Source: CAVRXT01 sp049644285 (GTDB lineage Bacteria; Acidobacteriota; Terriglobia; Acidiferrales; UBA7541). Taken from it: a DNA stretch of 64,000 nucleotides. Of the stretch, positions 51,509 to 60,555 are shown piece by piece (positions within the stretch are counted from its first letter, which is position 1; each line of letters starts with the position of its first letter). The DNA lies in contig JBARRP010000188.1 in NCBI GenBank assembly GCA_049644285.1, forward strand, positions 1 through 64,000, read 5' to 3'. A model generated the notes under the pieces. That model did not search any database. It saw nothing but the letters and a program-made list of their open reading frames with translations, and was not told the origin of the DNA. The position numbers were made by a program, and so were the translations under genes.

Positions 51509-53827
51509 TTGCCGCAGGGAAGCCAATCATCAATACGCATGCTTGTCCTCAGCCTCGTGCTTTTCGCGCTGATTCTATTTCTGACGTTCGTTTCCTACAG
51601 GCCTCCCGCGCCAAAGCCGGCCGACGTCCCTCCGAGCGAGTTTTCCGGCACGCGTGCGCGCGAAGTTCTGTATAAACTCGTGGGCGATGGAGTGCCGCAT
51701 CCAGTAGGCAGCACGGGCAATGCCGCCGTACGCGAGCAGATCGTTGCCATTCTGACCCAGTTCGGTTACAACCCTGAGATTCAAACCGGCTTCACGTGCA
51801 ATGAGTTCGGAGTCTGCGCAGCGCTCCACAATGTCTTGGCGCGCCTCGATGGCCGGCAGGCCGCTCCTGCCGTCCTGCTTGCCGCGCACTACGATTCGGT
51901 GCCGGCAGGGCCCGGAGCATCAGATGACGGCGCGGGCGTAGCGGCCGTAATCGAAATCGCGCGGGTATTAAAGGCCCTTCCGCCCCCCAAAGATCCAATC
52001 ATCATTTTGATCGATGACGGCGAAGAGGCGGGCCTGCTGGGTGCGCGCGCCTTCATCGAGGGCCACCCCTGGGCCAAAGACGTGCGGGCGGCTGTCAATA
52101 TTGAAGCACGCGGCTCTTCTGGCCCGAGTTTCATGTTCGAGACGGGCAGCGCGAATAACTGGCTGGTGCAGCTTTACTCGGCGATGGTGCCGCAGCCGCT
52201 GGCGCACCCCATGACCGGCTCGATCTACTACGTGGTCTACAAGCAGCTTCCCAACGACACCGATTTCACGCTGTTCAAGGGCGCCGGATATCAGGGATTC
52301 AACTTCGCCTATATCGGCGACGTGGTCCACTATCACACGCCGCTCGACAACTTTGAGAACGCCGACCCGCGCTCGCTCGAGCACCACGGCGAAAACGCGC
52401 TCGCTACGCTACTGGCCCTCGCGAACACCGGCTTGCAAAATCCGCCGCCGGGCGAGGCGGTCTTCTTCGACGTATTTGCTCGATGGTTCGTGCATTGGCC
52501 AACAGGATGGACACCGCTGTTGGCATTGGTGGCTGCGGCGTTGCTGCTGGTGGAAACTGTTTTCCTTGTCCGAAGTGGGCGGCTTGCGCTGCGCGATTTT
52601 CTTTGGGGTTTCCTTGCTTGGTTAGCCGTGATCGTCGCTGCTGCCACGCTTGCGTTGGTGCTCTTGAACCTGCTTAAGCTTGGCAGGGCTTTTCCGTCCG
52701 AATGGGTTGCTCATCCCGTATCTGCGGAACTGGCATTCTGGTGCGTGGCCTTTGCGGCGGTTTTCTCCGCGGTCAAGCTCGTCGCAGGGAGGTCCGGCTA
52801 TTGGGGATTGTGGAGCGGCATGTGGACTTGGTGGACGTTGGTCGCGCTGGTGCTGGCCTGGCGCGAGCCGGGTGTGAGCTACGTCTTCGTCGTACCGGTT
52901 GCCCTCGCGGGCCTTTGCGGTGTGCTGATTGCTTTCCCTCGGGGCGAAGTTGGATGGAGAAGAGATCTTGCTTCCATGGTGCCGGCAGTCGCTGCCGCGA
53001 TTGTGGGATTTTCGTTGATCACGGAACTCTACGCCGCACTCGGAGCGAAGCTACTGCCGGGGGTTGCACTCCTTGTCGCTTTGCTGCTGACAACCCTTTT
53101 GCCAATTTTCGGTGAAGTGCAAGAGAGATACTCTGGTGTGTTGAATGGAATGCTGGGTGGCTCGCTTGGTTTGGCGATTGTCGCCGCGATCGCCGCGCTC
53201 CTCATGCCTGCCTACTCCGCGCAAGCGCCTGAGCGACTGAACATCGAATTCGTGCAAGATGGGGACACTGGAAAAGCGCAATGGGCTGTCGAGGCGGATT
53301 CGCGCCGCCTGCCGGTCTCGATGCAACAGGCGATCTCGTTTGGCTCGCAAGCGGAGAAGCCATTCCCCTGGAGCCATGACCCTGTTTTTCTGGCGGATGC
53401 CCCGCATGTCGACCTGCCGGCACCGACGCTGACTGTCGAGGACTTGTCGGGCTTCGGAGGCAAGACCACCTTCCGCACCCAGTTGCGCTCTCAGCGCGGG
53501 GCGTCCATTGGGAGTGTCTTGTTCCCGCCCTCTTCCGGTGTGGAAGCGGTCTCGATCAACGGACACGCTGTGCCCCAGATTGCGCCACTGGTCTTACGTT
53601 GGCGGAACGGTTGGCGCGAATACGATTGCCTGACCATGCCGGGGGCAGGCGTCGAAGTTGGCTTCACACTGCCCTCGACAACGGCCGTGGATGTATATGT
53701 CGCGGACGAAACCTACAGTCTTCCGCTCGAAGGCCTCTTTCTTCAGAAGGCGCGTCCAGGCACCGCCGCGCCGTCGCAAGATGGCGACGTTACCGTCGTC
53801 ACCCGTCGCGTCCGAATCTCGCCGTAG
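51509..53827 (+). CDS. M28-family membrane metallopeptidase
   Basis: 772 residues. An N-terminal anchor (about 12-29) leads to an M28 aminopeptidase-like domain (about 45-310) with zinc ligands AHYDS (H127, D129), GASDDGAG (D139), GEEAG (E172-E173) and the late His in VVHYHTPLDN. At least six membrane helices follow (about 330-570) and a C-terminal soluble beta region (about 580-772). This layout resembles the Fxna/ERMP1-like group. TTG at 51509 has GGAGGAG just before it (short spacing); ATG at 51539 is an alternative. Substrate peptides are unknown. Confidence 0.88.
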   Translation: MPQGSQSSIRMLVLSLVLFALILFLTFVSYRPPAPKPADVPPSEFSGTRAREVLYKLVGDGVPHPVGSTGNAAVREQIVAILTQFGYNPEIQTGFTCNEFGVCAALHNVLARLDGRQAAPAVLLAAHYDSVPAGPGASDDGAGVAAVIEIARVLKALPPPKDPIIILIDDGEEAGLLGARAFIEGHPWAKDVRAAVNIEARGSSGPSFMFETGSANNWLVQLYSAMVPQPLAHPMTGSIYYVVYKQLPNDTDFTLFKGAGYQGFNFAYIGDVVHYHTPLDNFENADPRSLEHHGENALATLLALANTGLQNPPPGEAVFFDVFARWFVHWPTGWTPLLALVAAALLLVETVFLVRSGRLALRDFLWGFLAWLAVIVAAATLALVLLNLLKLGRAFPSEWVAHPVSAELAFWCVAFAAVFSAVKLVAGRSGYWGLWSGMWTWWTLVALVLAWREPGVSYVFVVPVALAGLCGVLIAFPRGEVGWRRDLASMVPAVAAAIVGFSLITELYAALGAKLLPGVALLVALLLTTLLPIFGEVQERYSGVLNGMLGGSLGLAIVAAIAALLMPAYSAQAPERLNIEFVQDGDTGKAQWAVEADSRRLPVSMQQAISFGSQAEKPFPWSHDPVFLADAPHVDLPAPTLTVEDLSGFGGKTTFRTQLRSQRGASIGSVLFPPSSGVEAVSINGHAVPQIAPLVLRWRNGWREYDCLTMPGAGVEVGFTLPSTTAVDVYVADETYSLPLEGLFLQKARPGTAAPSQDGDVTVVTRRVRISP

Positions 53828-54339
53828 TTACGGTTTCGGCTCGGACTTCTGCTTTTCGGGAGCGAGGCGGATATGGCCGTCGTTGTCCTGCCGGGCTACG
53901 ATCTTGGATTTTTCGGCCGTGGCTTTCCCTTCGCGAACCTGCCGTGCAATCTCGCCAAGTGAGAAAGGCTCGACCTCTCGGTAACTCAGAAAACGCTTCA
54001 CGAGAGCGGATCCAAGGAAATAATAAGAATCGTTGTTGTCGGATGAGACTACTCTTATCTGGGTCTGCTGGACAGGAGCCGGCAGCGCTGCTGGACTCCC
54101 GGAGCTGTAGGAGGTAGGACCGAGACTTGGAAAACGGGCGGCTGTAGTGGCAGCCGGTCGTCGCTGTCCCAATCGTTATCACAGAAATCGCAGTCGAACC
54201 GGTGTACCCTCACCCTTAGCTGTGGCGGGGCGGGAGGAGGACTCATTTGGATGTAGGGCGGACCCGGCCTCGCGGGAGTTTGTGCGTGACCGGTGCTGGC
54301 AAACAGAAGAATGGCTCCTAGTAAGAAGGTCGTCTTCAT
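53828..54339 (-). pseudogene. Exported hypothetical protein split by a frameshift
   Basis: ATG at 54339 begins a signal peptide (KTTFLLGAILLFASTGHAQ) and about 90 residues that are Pro-rich, then a stop at 54055. A second frame, 54172-53828, continues with coding-like sequence (SDNNDSYYFLGSALVKRFL, then SLGEIARQVREGKA) and ends in a Lys-rich tail. Neither half looks complete. The frames differ by 2 modulo 3. Two GTCCAGCAG copies 23 bases apart straddle the join, and skipping that interval restores the frame. It could be an indel, a real pseudogene or a sequencing error. Function unknown. Confidence 0.55.
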
Positions 54340-54672
54340 CGTCTTCTCCTTACGGCCTGGCCGCCGATCGGCTCCGGGAGTTGCCTTTCTACCTACTTCA
54401 AGGCTGACAGGCCCGATTTCCTCACCAAATGAGACTCAATATGTGGGACGTTGGCGCCTAGGGATTGGTTACAGTACCAACCTATAGATCTTAAGATCAG
54501 TTATTTAGCAATGCCAGGCGCGGGCGATTGGATAAGGCTTCCCCATTCTCAATCGCCTCTTAGTCACTGCAGTGCTGTAGGCGAAATCCAATCGGGGGCA
54601 CAACTCAATGGCGGAGGTTTGCTTGCGAAGCAAAGCGTCAGATAGAATGGCGCGTTTGCACACGCCGCAAAG
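54340..54672. other. 333-base intergenic region with the cysS promoter
   Basis: Short ORFs here look like chance. The left part holds the promoter for the exported minus-strand gene, not identified. The right end holds the cysS promoter (54619-54648) with TTGCTT/AAGCAA arms. No tRNA or riboswitch fold was recognised. Confidence 0.5.
54619..54648 (+). promoter_or_regulatory. Candidate promoter of cysS
   Basis: TTGCTT (54619-54624), an 18-base spacer and TAGAAT (54643-54648), 25 bases before the ATG. The -35 forms an inverted repeat TTGCTT-GCG-AAGCAA (54619-54633) that might bind a regulator. Confidence 0.45.
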
Positions 54673-56112
54673 ATGAGGGACATCCGTTTTCACAACACGC
54701 TGACAAACCGCACCGAGCTGTTCCAGCCGCTCCATCCGGGCGAAGTGCGGATGTACACGTGCGGCCCGACGGTTTACGATTTCGCCCACATCGGAAATTT
54801 CCGCACGTTTGTTTTTCAGGACATCCTGCGGCGGTTTCTGCTCTTGCGCGGCTATCGCTTGAACCAGGTAATGAACTTGACCGACGTGGATGACCGCATC
54901 ATACAGAAAGCTGCCGCTGCCGGGATTGATATCCGCGCCTACACCGACAAATATGTGCGGGCATTTCTGGACGATTCGCGCGCATTGAATCTCGAAGCTC
55001 CCGAGCATCTGGTCCGCGCGACAGAGCACATCGACGACATGGTGAAGCTGATCCAGCGGCTTCAGGAGAAAAGCCTGACCTACACGAGCGATGGCTCGAT
55101 CTACTACCGCATCTCGAAATTCCCGAGCTACGGCAAGCTTTCAAAAATTGATCTGAGCGGGATCCAGGCGGGCGCTCGAGTGGATGTGGACCGGTATGAG
55201 AAGGCTGACGCGCGGGATTTCGCGCTGTGGAAGGCGCCGAAGCCCGGCGAGCATTTTTGGGAAACGCCCATTGGTCCGGGGCGTCCCGGCTGGCATATCG
55301 AATGCTCGGCCATGGCCATGAAGTACCTGGGAGAAACGCTCGATATTCATACGGGCGGCGTGGATTTGACATTCCCGCACCACGAAAACGAGATCGCGCA
55401 GAGCGAGGCGGCCACGGGAAAGCCGTTCGTTCGCATGTGGATGCACGCGGAACACCTGCTGGTGGACGGCGAGAAGATGTCGAAATCGGCCGGCAACTTC
55501 TATACGCTCCGCGACCTCTTCGGGAAAGGCTTCAAGCCCTCGACAATTCGCTTTCTCCTGCTTTCGGTGCCGTATCGCCGCCAGTTTAATTTCACGATGG
55601 ACGGACTGAAGCAGGCGGAAAGCTCCGTCGAGCGTCTCCGCAACCTCGTGACGCGCCTCAAAACGGAAAAATTCCCTGCAGGCAAGAATCCTAGGATGCA
55701 GGAGCGGGCGCAAAAAGCGATCGAGGAATTCGAAGCGGGCCTCGCGGACGATTTGAATACGGCGGTGGCGCTCGCAGCGGTCTTCGACCTTCTCCGCGAC
55801 GTGAATACGGCAATCGATCGCGGCGATTTCCGTCAAGATGATGCCGCAGGTGTGCTTCAAGCGATGGGCAAATTCGACGCGATTCTTGCCGTGCTCACGG
55901 ACGATGATGAAGAGAAGCTGCGCCAGTTGGGATTCGGGCCCAAGGTCTCCGAAGTCAGCGATGGAGAAGTCGAATTGCTGGTTCAGGAGCGGCAGCAAGC
56001 GCGCAAGCGCCGGGACTTCCAGCGCGCGGACGACATTCGCCGGCAACTGGTCCGGCATGGTATCATTCTTGAAGACACACGCGATGGCGGTGTCCGATGG
56101 AAGCGCAAATGA
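54673..56112 (+). CDS. cysS: Cysteinyl-tRNA synthetase
   Basis: Class I synthetase of 479 residues. The HIGH motif reads HIGN (about 40-43) after YTCGPTVYDF, whose Cys is a zinc ligand. GPGRPGWHIECSAM and DIHTGGVDLTFPHHENEIAQSEA supply the other zinc and catalytic residues, and KMSKS is intact (DGEKMSKSAGNF). It is about 9 kb from the tRNA-Cys gene in the same window. The C-terminal domain has the usual DALR/anticodon-binding part (LVQERQQARKRRDFQRADDIRRQL). Confidence 0.97.
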   Translation: MRDIRFHNTLTNRTELFQPLHPGEVRMYTCGPTVYDFAHIGNFRTFVFQDILRRFLLLRGYRLNQVMNLTDVDDRIIQKAAAAGIDIRAYTDKYVRAFLDDSRALNLEAPEHLVRATEHIDDMVKLIQRLQEKSLTYTSDGSIYYRISKFPSYGKLSKIDLSGIQAGARVDVDRYEKADARDFALWKAPKPGEHFWETPIGPGRPGWHIECSAMAMKYLGETLDIHTGGVDLTFPHHENEIAQSEAATGKPFVRMWMHAEHLLVDGEKMSKSAGNFYTLRDLFGKGFKPSTIRFLLLSVPYRRQFNFTMDGLKQAESSVERLRNLVTRLKTEKFPAGKNPRMQERAQKAIEEFEAGLADDLNTAVALAAVFDLLRDVNTAIDRGDFRQDDAAGVLQAMGKFDAILAVLTDDDEEKLRQLGFGPKVSEVSDGEVELLVQERQQARKRRDFQRADDIRRQLVRHGIILEDTRDGGVRWKRK

Positions 56113-56286
56113 CTTTCTCGATTTCCAATCCGCTCCCGCTTCACAGTCTGCCGTCCCTGGCGCGCCCCAATTTGTTCAGCGTGGATTAGTTCCCCTTCCT
56201 CCTTGGTTGCTGTCCGCCACAGCGCGGACGAGGCCCGTATGTGTATCACCCGAGCCGGCAGAAAACTCTGATCTCAGGAGGAAGAA

Positions 56287-57642
56287 ATGCGGGAAACGCA
56301 AGTGAAGGAAATGAAGCTGCCCCGCCTGGTGACTCCGCTGCCGGGTCCAAAGGCCAAGAGGATTGTCGATCTCGACCACGAATTCCTGTCGCCGTCGTAT
56401 ACGCGCGATTACCCCTTGGTCGCAAAGGCCGGGCGGGGCGCCCTGGTCGAAGACGTAGACGGCAACACTTTCCTCGATTTCGCCGCGGGGATCGCTGTCG
56501 TCGCCACAGGCCATTGCCATCCCGAAGTGGTCGCGGCGATTCAAAAGCAGGCCGCCGAGCTCATTCACATGTCCGGCACCGATTTCTACTATCCCGGCCT
56601 CGTCGAGCTGGCACAGCGGCTGGCTGCGATTGCGCCAGGGTCGGAAGCGAAGCGCATCTATTTCGGCAACTCCGGCACGGAAGCGGTCGAGGCGGCTCTC
56701 AAGCTCGCTCGCTACCACACGCGGCGTGACAAGATCATCGCTTTCTACGGCTGCTTCCACGGCCGCACCATGGGCGCGCTTTCACTCACCGCCAGCAAGA
56801 CAGCGCAGCGCAAAGGATTCGGAGCGCTGCTTTCCGGCGTGATTCACGTCCCGTTTCCAAACACGTACCGCGGCTCGCATGGCATTCCGCCGGAGAACGG
56901 TGTGGCCGGATGCCTCGAGTACATCGAGGGCGAAGTATTCAAGCGGCTGGCCGATCCCGAGGAAGTCGCCGCAATTTTCATCGAGCCGATTCAGGGGGAA
57001 GGTGGTTACACGCCAGCGCCCGCCGAATTTCTCCAGGGTTTGCAGCGCCTCTGCCGGAAGCACGGCATCCTGTTCGTTGCCGACGAGGTGCAGTCAGGGA
57101 TGGGCCGCACTGGAAGATGGTGGGCGGTGGAACACGCGGGCATCGAGCCAGATATTATTTGCGTCGCCAAGGGCGTTGCTTCGGGGATGCCGTTAGGCGC
57201 GATCGTAGCGCGAGCCAGCGTCATGAACTGGAAGCCCGGGGCGCATGCTTCAACCTTTGGAGGCAACCCGGTCTGCATCGCGGCGGCGCTCGCGACGATG
57301 AATCTGCTCGAGCGGCAATACATCGAAAACGCCCGGCGGATGGGGGAATTTATCTTCCGCCAGACGGCCGGGTGGCGCGAGCGGTATCGCACCGTCGGCG
57401 ATGTCCGTGGCAAAGGGCTGATGATCGGCATCGAATTTGTGCGCGATCAGAAGACCAAGGAAAAGGCCCCGGAGGTGCGCAATCGAGTCGTTCAGCTCGC
57501 TTTTGAGAAGGGGCTTCTGGTGCTCGGCGCGGGAGAAAACTCTCTGCGGCTGGCGCCGCCGCTCATTGTGGACGAAGAGCAGGCGGATTATGCTCTGCGC
57601 ACGCTCGATGCGTGCATCCGCGAAGCCGAGCGGACCGCCTAA
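56287..57642 (+). CDS. Class III PLP-dependent aminotransferase (GabT-like)
   Basis: 451 residues. Family motifs: FGNSGTEAVEAALKLAR (PLP phosphate), GCFHGRTMGALS, EPIQGEGG, D266 in ADEVQSGMGRTG and the PLP lysine K295 in CVAKGVASG. Pattern fits 4-aminobutyrate or ornithine/acetylornithine-type transaminases; in Acidobacteriota such proteins are often named 4-aminobutyrate aminotransferase. A strong AGGAGG is before ATG. The 174-base gap upstream has nothing named. It is not next to any obvious amino-acid pathway gene. Confidence 0.88.
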   Translation: MRETQVKEMKLPRLVTPLPGPKAKRIVDLDHEFLSPSYTRDYPLVAKAGRGALVEDVDGNTFLDFAAGIAVVATGHCHPEVVAAIQKQAAELIHMSGTDFYYPGLVELAQRLAAIAPGSEAKRIYFGNSGTEAVEAALKLARYHTRRDKIIAFYGCFHGRTMGALSLTASKTAQRKGFGALLSGVIHVPFPNTYRGSHGIPPENGVAGCLEYIEGEVFKRLADPEEVAAIFIEPIQGEGGYTPAPAEFLQGLQRLCRKHGILFVADEVQSGMGRTGRWWAVEHAGIEPDIICVAKGVASGMPLGAIVARASVMNWKPGAHASTFGGNPVCIAAALATMNLLERQYIENARRMGEFIFRQTAGWRERYRTVGDVRGKGLMIGIEFVRDQKTKEKAPEVRNRVVQLAFEKGLLVLGAGENSLRLAPPLIVDEEQADYALRTLDACIREAERTA

Positions 57643-57734
57643 TAGGCTATAGTTAGACTCCTTGCCAGGGACAGTTTGCCAACTGCTCCTGAGCACCGTG
57701 CACACCAGATTCAAGAGTGCACGCGGAGGAGGAT

Positions 57735-58271
57735 TTGCCGCGAATCCTGGACGTCGGCTGCGGTCCGGCGAAATATCCCGGCGCAATCGGCGTGGACATG
57801 AATCCAAACACCGCCGCCGACGTCCTCTGCCACTTGGACAAGGGCAGGTTGCCGTTTCGCGATAATTCCTTCGACGAAGTTCGGGCGCTGCATGTCATCG
57901 AACATGTCGAGGACGTGCTCGCGACGATGGAAGAGTTCCATCGGGTCACGGTACCCGGCGGCACGATTTTCCTCGTGACGCCGCACTACACCGATTACAC
58001 TTCCTTCCGTGATCCCACACATCGCTGGCACTTGAATACGGAGTCGTTCCTTTATTTTTATCCCGGCGGCATGCACGGCAGGGACATGTGGTACACGCAG
58101 GTGCGCATGCGCGAGCGCCGCCTGACGGTGAAGCTGCTGCGGTTGTGGCGGGCGCTTGGCTTCGAACTCTTGGTGAATCACGCCCGCTGGTTCCGGCGAT
58201 TCTGGGAACAGTACCTGAGCTTCGTGATCCGCGGTAAAGTGATGGAATTCACCTTCGAGGTTCTCAAGTAG
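57735..58271 (+). CDS. SAM-dependent methyltransferase, paralogue 1
   Basis: About 178 residues. The SAM-binding motif ILDVGCGPAKYPG opens the protein, followed by GVDMN (acidic loop), DVLCHLDKGRLPFRDNSFDEVRALHVIEHVED and FHRVTVPGG. The C-terminal block RLWRALGFELLVNHARWFRRFWE recurs in the neighbouring gene. Methyl acceptor unknown; class I type 11 fold. TTG at 57735 is 5 bases after GGAGG and is preferred to GTG at 57717. Confidence 0.85.
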   Translation: MPRILDVGCGPAKYPGAIGVDMNPNTAADVLCHLDKGRLPFRDNSFDEVRALHVIEHVEDVLATMEEFHRVTVPGGTIFLVTPHYTDYTSFRDPTHRWHLNTESFLYFYPGGMHGRDMWYTQVRMRERRLTVKLLRLWRALGFELLVNHARWFRRFWEQYLSFVIRGKVMEFTFEVLK

Positions 58272-58275
58272 GCTG

Positions 58276-58803
58276 ATGGCGCGCGTCCTGGACGTCGGCT
58301 GCGGCCGCAAGAAGTATCCGGGCTCGATCGGGATCGACCGAAGTCCCGCGGGACAAGCTGACGTGCTCTGCGATTGGACGCGATGGCTGCCCTTCGCCGA
58401 CAGCCAGTTCGATGAAGTGCGCTTGGTGCACGTCATCGAGGAAGTGGACGACATATTCAAAGTCCTCGCCGAGGTTCACCGCGTGGCGAAACCCGGAGCG
58501 CGCGTGCTCATCGTCACGCCTCACTACTCCGATCATGCGTCGTATTGCAGCCCGGCGCATCGCTGGCATCTCTCGAGTTTCTCGTTTTGGTTCTTCAGCG
58601 ATAAGCCGCGAGAATATGACTATTACGCGCCAGCCAGTTACCGGGAAAAGCGGGTTCGAGTAGAATTACTACGGCTCTGGCGGGCCTTCGGGTTTCAGTT
58701 TTTGGTGAATCAGTTCCGCTGGTTCCGCCGGTTCTGGGAGTTTTACCTCAGCTTCGTGATTCGCGGGAAGACGATACACTTCGAGCTGGAGGTTGTGAAG
58801 TAG
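58276..58803 (+). CDS. SAM-dependent methyltransferase, paralogue 2
   Basis: 175 residues, a near-tandem copy of the upstream gene: VLDVGCGRKKYPGSIGIDRS, DVLCDWTRWLPFADSQFDEVRLVHVIEEVDD, VTPHYSDHASYCSPAHRWHL and RLWRAFGFQFLVNQFRWFRRFWEFYLSFVIRGK match it position for position. Starts 4 bases after paralogue 1. The short length and lack of a variable C-terminal substrate domain suggest that the two may work as a pair. yraN follows by 1 base, so the three genes form an operon. Confidence 0.85.
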   Translation: MARVLDVGCGRKKYPGSIGIDRSPAGQADVLCDWTRWLPFADSQFDEVRLVHVIEEVDDIFKVLAEVHRVAKPGARVLIVTPHYSDHASYCSPAHRWHLSSFSFWFFSDKPREYDYYAPASYREKRVRVELLRLWRAFGFQFLVNQFRWFRRFWEFYLSFVIRGKTIHFELEVVK

Positions 58804-58804
58804 C

Positions 58805-59287
58805 TTGCCCCTGTTCGCACGCTTCATGTTCGGATTGGTTAGGTTCGCGGCCCGCAAAGGACTGGCCGGAGAACCTTCGGAAACCTCCCCCAATGCGTCC
58901 AGCAAGCTAGCGGCGCGGCATGCGGGAATACGCGGGGAGACGTACGCGTACTGGTATCTCCGCCGCCACGGATATCTTCTGGTTGCGCGCAACTACGTGA
59001 CGCCCGGGCTGAAGGGTGAAATCGATCTGGTCGGATATGACGGCCCGGTACTGGCATTTGTCGAGGTCAAGACGCGCACGGGGCTGGAGAGGACGCCTTT
59101 GCGGCCGGAAGACGCGGTCAGCGCCGACAAGTGTCGCAACCTTTCCAGGATGGCGAAGCGGTTCCTGCGGGAACGGCGAATTGAATCAGCTCCGTGCCGG
59201 TTCGACGTCCTGGCAATTGAGAGCCGCGCTGCCCATAGGCCGGATGTGCGCTTGCACAAGGGAGCATTCGGTGCCGAAGTATGGTGA
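58805..59287 (+). CDS. YraN-family (UPF0102) putative endonuclease
   Basis: 160 residues. The nuclease-like core GEIDLVGYDGPVLAFVEVKTRTG has the Asp and Glu-x-Lys of a PD-(D/E)XK fold, with preceding YAYWYLRRHGYLLVARN. The N-terminal 40 residues are an extra segment; ATG at 58826 is an alternative start. Family function is unproven (a role in DNA processing is inferred from the fold). Stands 1 base after the second methyltransferase. A 121-base gap follows. Confidence 0.85.
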   Translation: MPLFARFMFGLVRFAARKGLAGEPSETSPNASSKLAARHAGIRGETYAYWYLRRHGYLLVARNYVTPGLKGEIDLVGYDGPVLAFVEVKTRTGLERTPLRPEDAVSADKCRNLSRMAKRFLRERRIESAPCRFDVLAIESRAAHRPDVRLHKGAFGAEVW

Positions 59288-59408
59288 ATAAATTGCACTG
59301 AAGACCGGGACGGCCCCCGCAGGCCCAGCGGGGCGTAGTACAATCAGTCCAAACCCTTGCGAGGGCCATCTGGTTTAGGAAAGGGGTTGCTCATGCGAGG
59401 AGGAGATT

Positions 59409-60410
59409 TTGCCTGAGCTGCGCAAAGACCCGATTACGGGTCGCTGGGTAATCATCTCGACGGACCGGGCCAAGCGCCCGACCGATTTCGTCCGCGAAAG
59501 CGTGCAGATCAAGGGGAACGGGATGTGCCCGTTCTGCCCGGGAAACGAAGGGAAGACCCCGCCGGAGATCCTGGCATATGGCCGCAACGGAAGCGGAAAG
59601 GACACACCCGGCTGGTCGCTGCGCGTCGTGCCGAATAAGTTTCCAGCGCTGGGAATCGAAGGGGGCTTGGACCGGGAGGGCGAGGGTTTGTTCGACCGCA
59701 TGAACGGCGTCGGCGCCCACGAAGTGATTATCGAGACTCCCGACCATCAGACCACACTCGCGACCATCCCGGACAAAGCCATGGAAGAGGTCTTGTGGGC
59801 TTATCGCGACCGCATGATGGACCTCAAGAATGACAAACGCTTTCGCTACATCCTGCTGTTCAAGAATCATGGCGAAGCCGCGGGGGCATCGCTCGAGCAC
59901 ACTCACTCGCAATTGATTGCGCTGCCGATCGTGCCCAAGCGCGTCCGCGAGGAAGTGGACGCCTCCAAGAAATACTTCGAGGAGAAGGAGCGCTGCATCT
60001 TCTGCGACATGATCCGCCAGGAAATGGAAACCGGCACGCGCATGATTTTGGAGAACGATCACTTCCTCGCGCTCGCGCCCTACGCCCCGCGCTTTCCCTT
60101 CGAGACCTGGATCCTGCCTCGGCAGCACAGCTCGGCGTTCGAAAGTATGCCCACGCCGCTCTATAGGACTTTAGCGCAGCTTCTGCGCGAATTCCTGGCC
60201 CGCCTGGACAACGTGCTCGCCCGGCCGTCTTATAACTACGTTTTCCACACGTCGCCGATCGGCGAGGAAATCAACGAGCATTACCATTGGCACGTGGAGA
60301 TGATGCCGAAGCTTACCAAGGTGGCGGGATTCGAGTGGGGCACCGGCTTCTACATCAATCCCACACCGCCCGAGGAAGCCGCTCGCTTCCTCCGCGAAGC
60401 CCAGACCTGA
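59409..60410 (+). CDS. galT: GalT-family nucleotidylyltransferase (HIT superfamily)
   Basis: 333 residues. Zinc cysteines are C40 and C43 (CPFC) and a second CIFC pair. The active site is NHGEAAGASLEHTHSQ, with the nucleophilic His at 166 in HTH, where classical GalT has HPH. The C-terminal block HYHWHVEMMPKLT is present. Canonical activity is UDP-glucose:galactose-1-phosphate uridylyltransfer, but the HTH/HSH form occurs in ADP-glucose phosphorylase-like members, so the substrate is uncertain. TTG at 59409 is preceded by a strong GAGGAGGAG. A TACAAT near 59338 may be its -10. Confidence 0.85.
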   Translation: MPELRKDPITGRWVIISTDRAKRPTDFVRESVQIKGNGMCPFCPGNEGKTPPEILAYGRNGSGKDTPGWSLRVVPNKFPALGIEGGLDREGEGLFDRMNGVGAHEVIIETPDHQTTLATIPDKAMEEVLWAYRDRMMDLKNDKRFRYILLFKNHGEAAGASLEHTHSQLIALPIVPKRVREEVDASKKYFEEKERCIFCDMIRQEMETGTRMILENDHFLALAPYAPRFPFETWILPRQHSSAFESMPTPLYRTLAQLLREFLARLDNVLARPSYNYVFHTSPIGEEINEHYHWHVEMMPKLTKVAGFEWGTGFYINPTPPEEAARFLREAQT

Positions 60411-60444
60411 CCCCGAATTCTCACCGGGCTTTCAAGCGCCCGCA

Positions 60445-60534
60445 GGCACGGCCTCTGTCGGCCCTCTATAGTGCGGCCGTAGGGGAACGGCACACGCCGC
60501 CCCGTACTGCATGGTGCAGGGCCGTGCCCGTTCC
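60445..60534. repeat. Nested inverted repeats between convergent genes
   Basis: Outer arms GGCACGGCC (60445-60453) and GGCCGTGCC (60520-60528) match perfectly. Inner arms GGAACGG (60484-60490) and CCGTTCC (60528-60534) overlap them. It lies between galT and the HD-GYP gene, which converge, and may end transcription from both sides; no T-run is present. Confidence 0.55.
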
Positions 60535-60555
60535 TTGACTCGCGGGAGTGCGGAC

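Noticed and set aside
60445..60534. Possible mobile element between galT and the HD-GYP gene
   Set aside because: Nested inverted repeats lie at a convergent gene junction and have no matching second copy in the window, so a terminator-like role is more likely.
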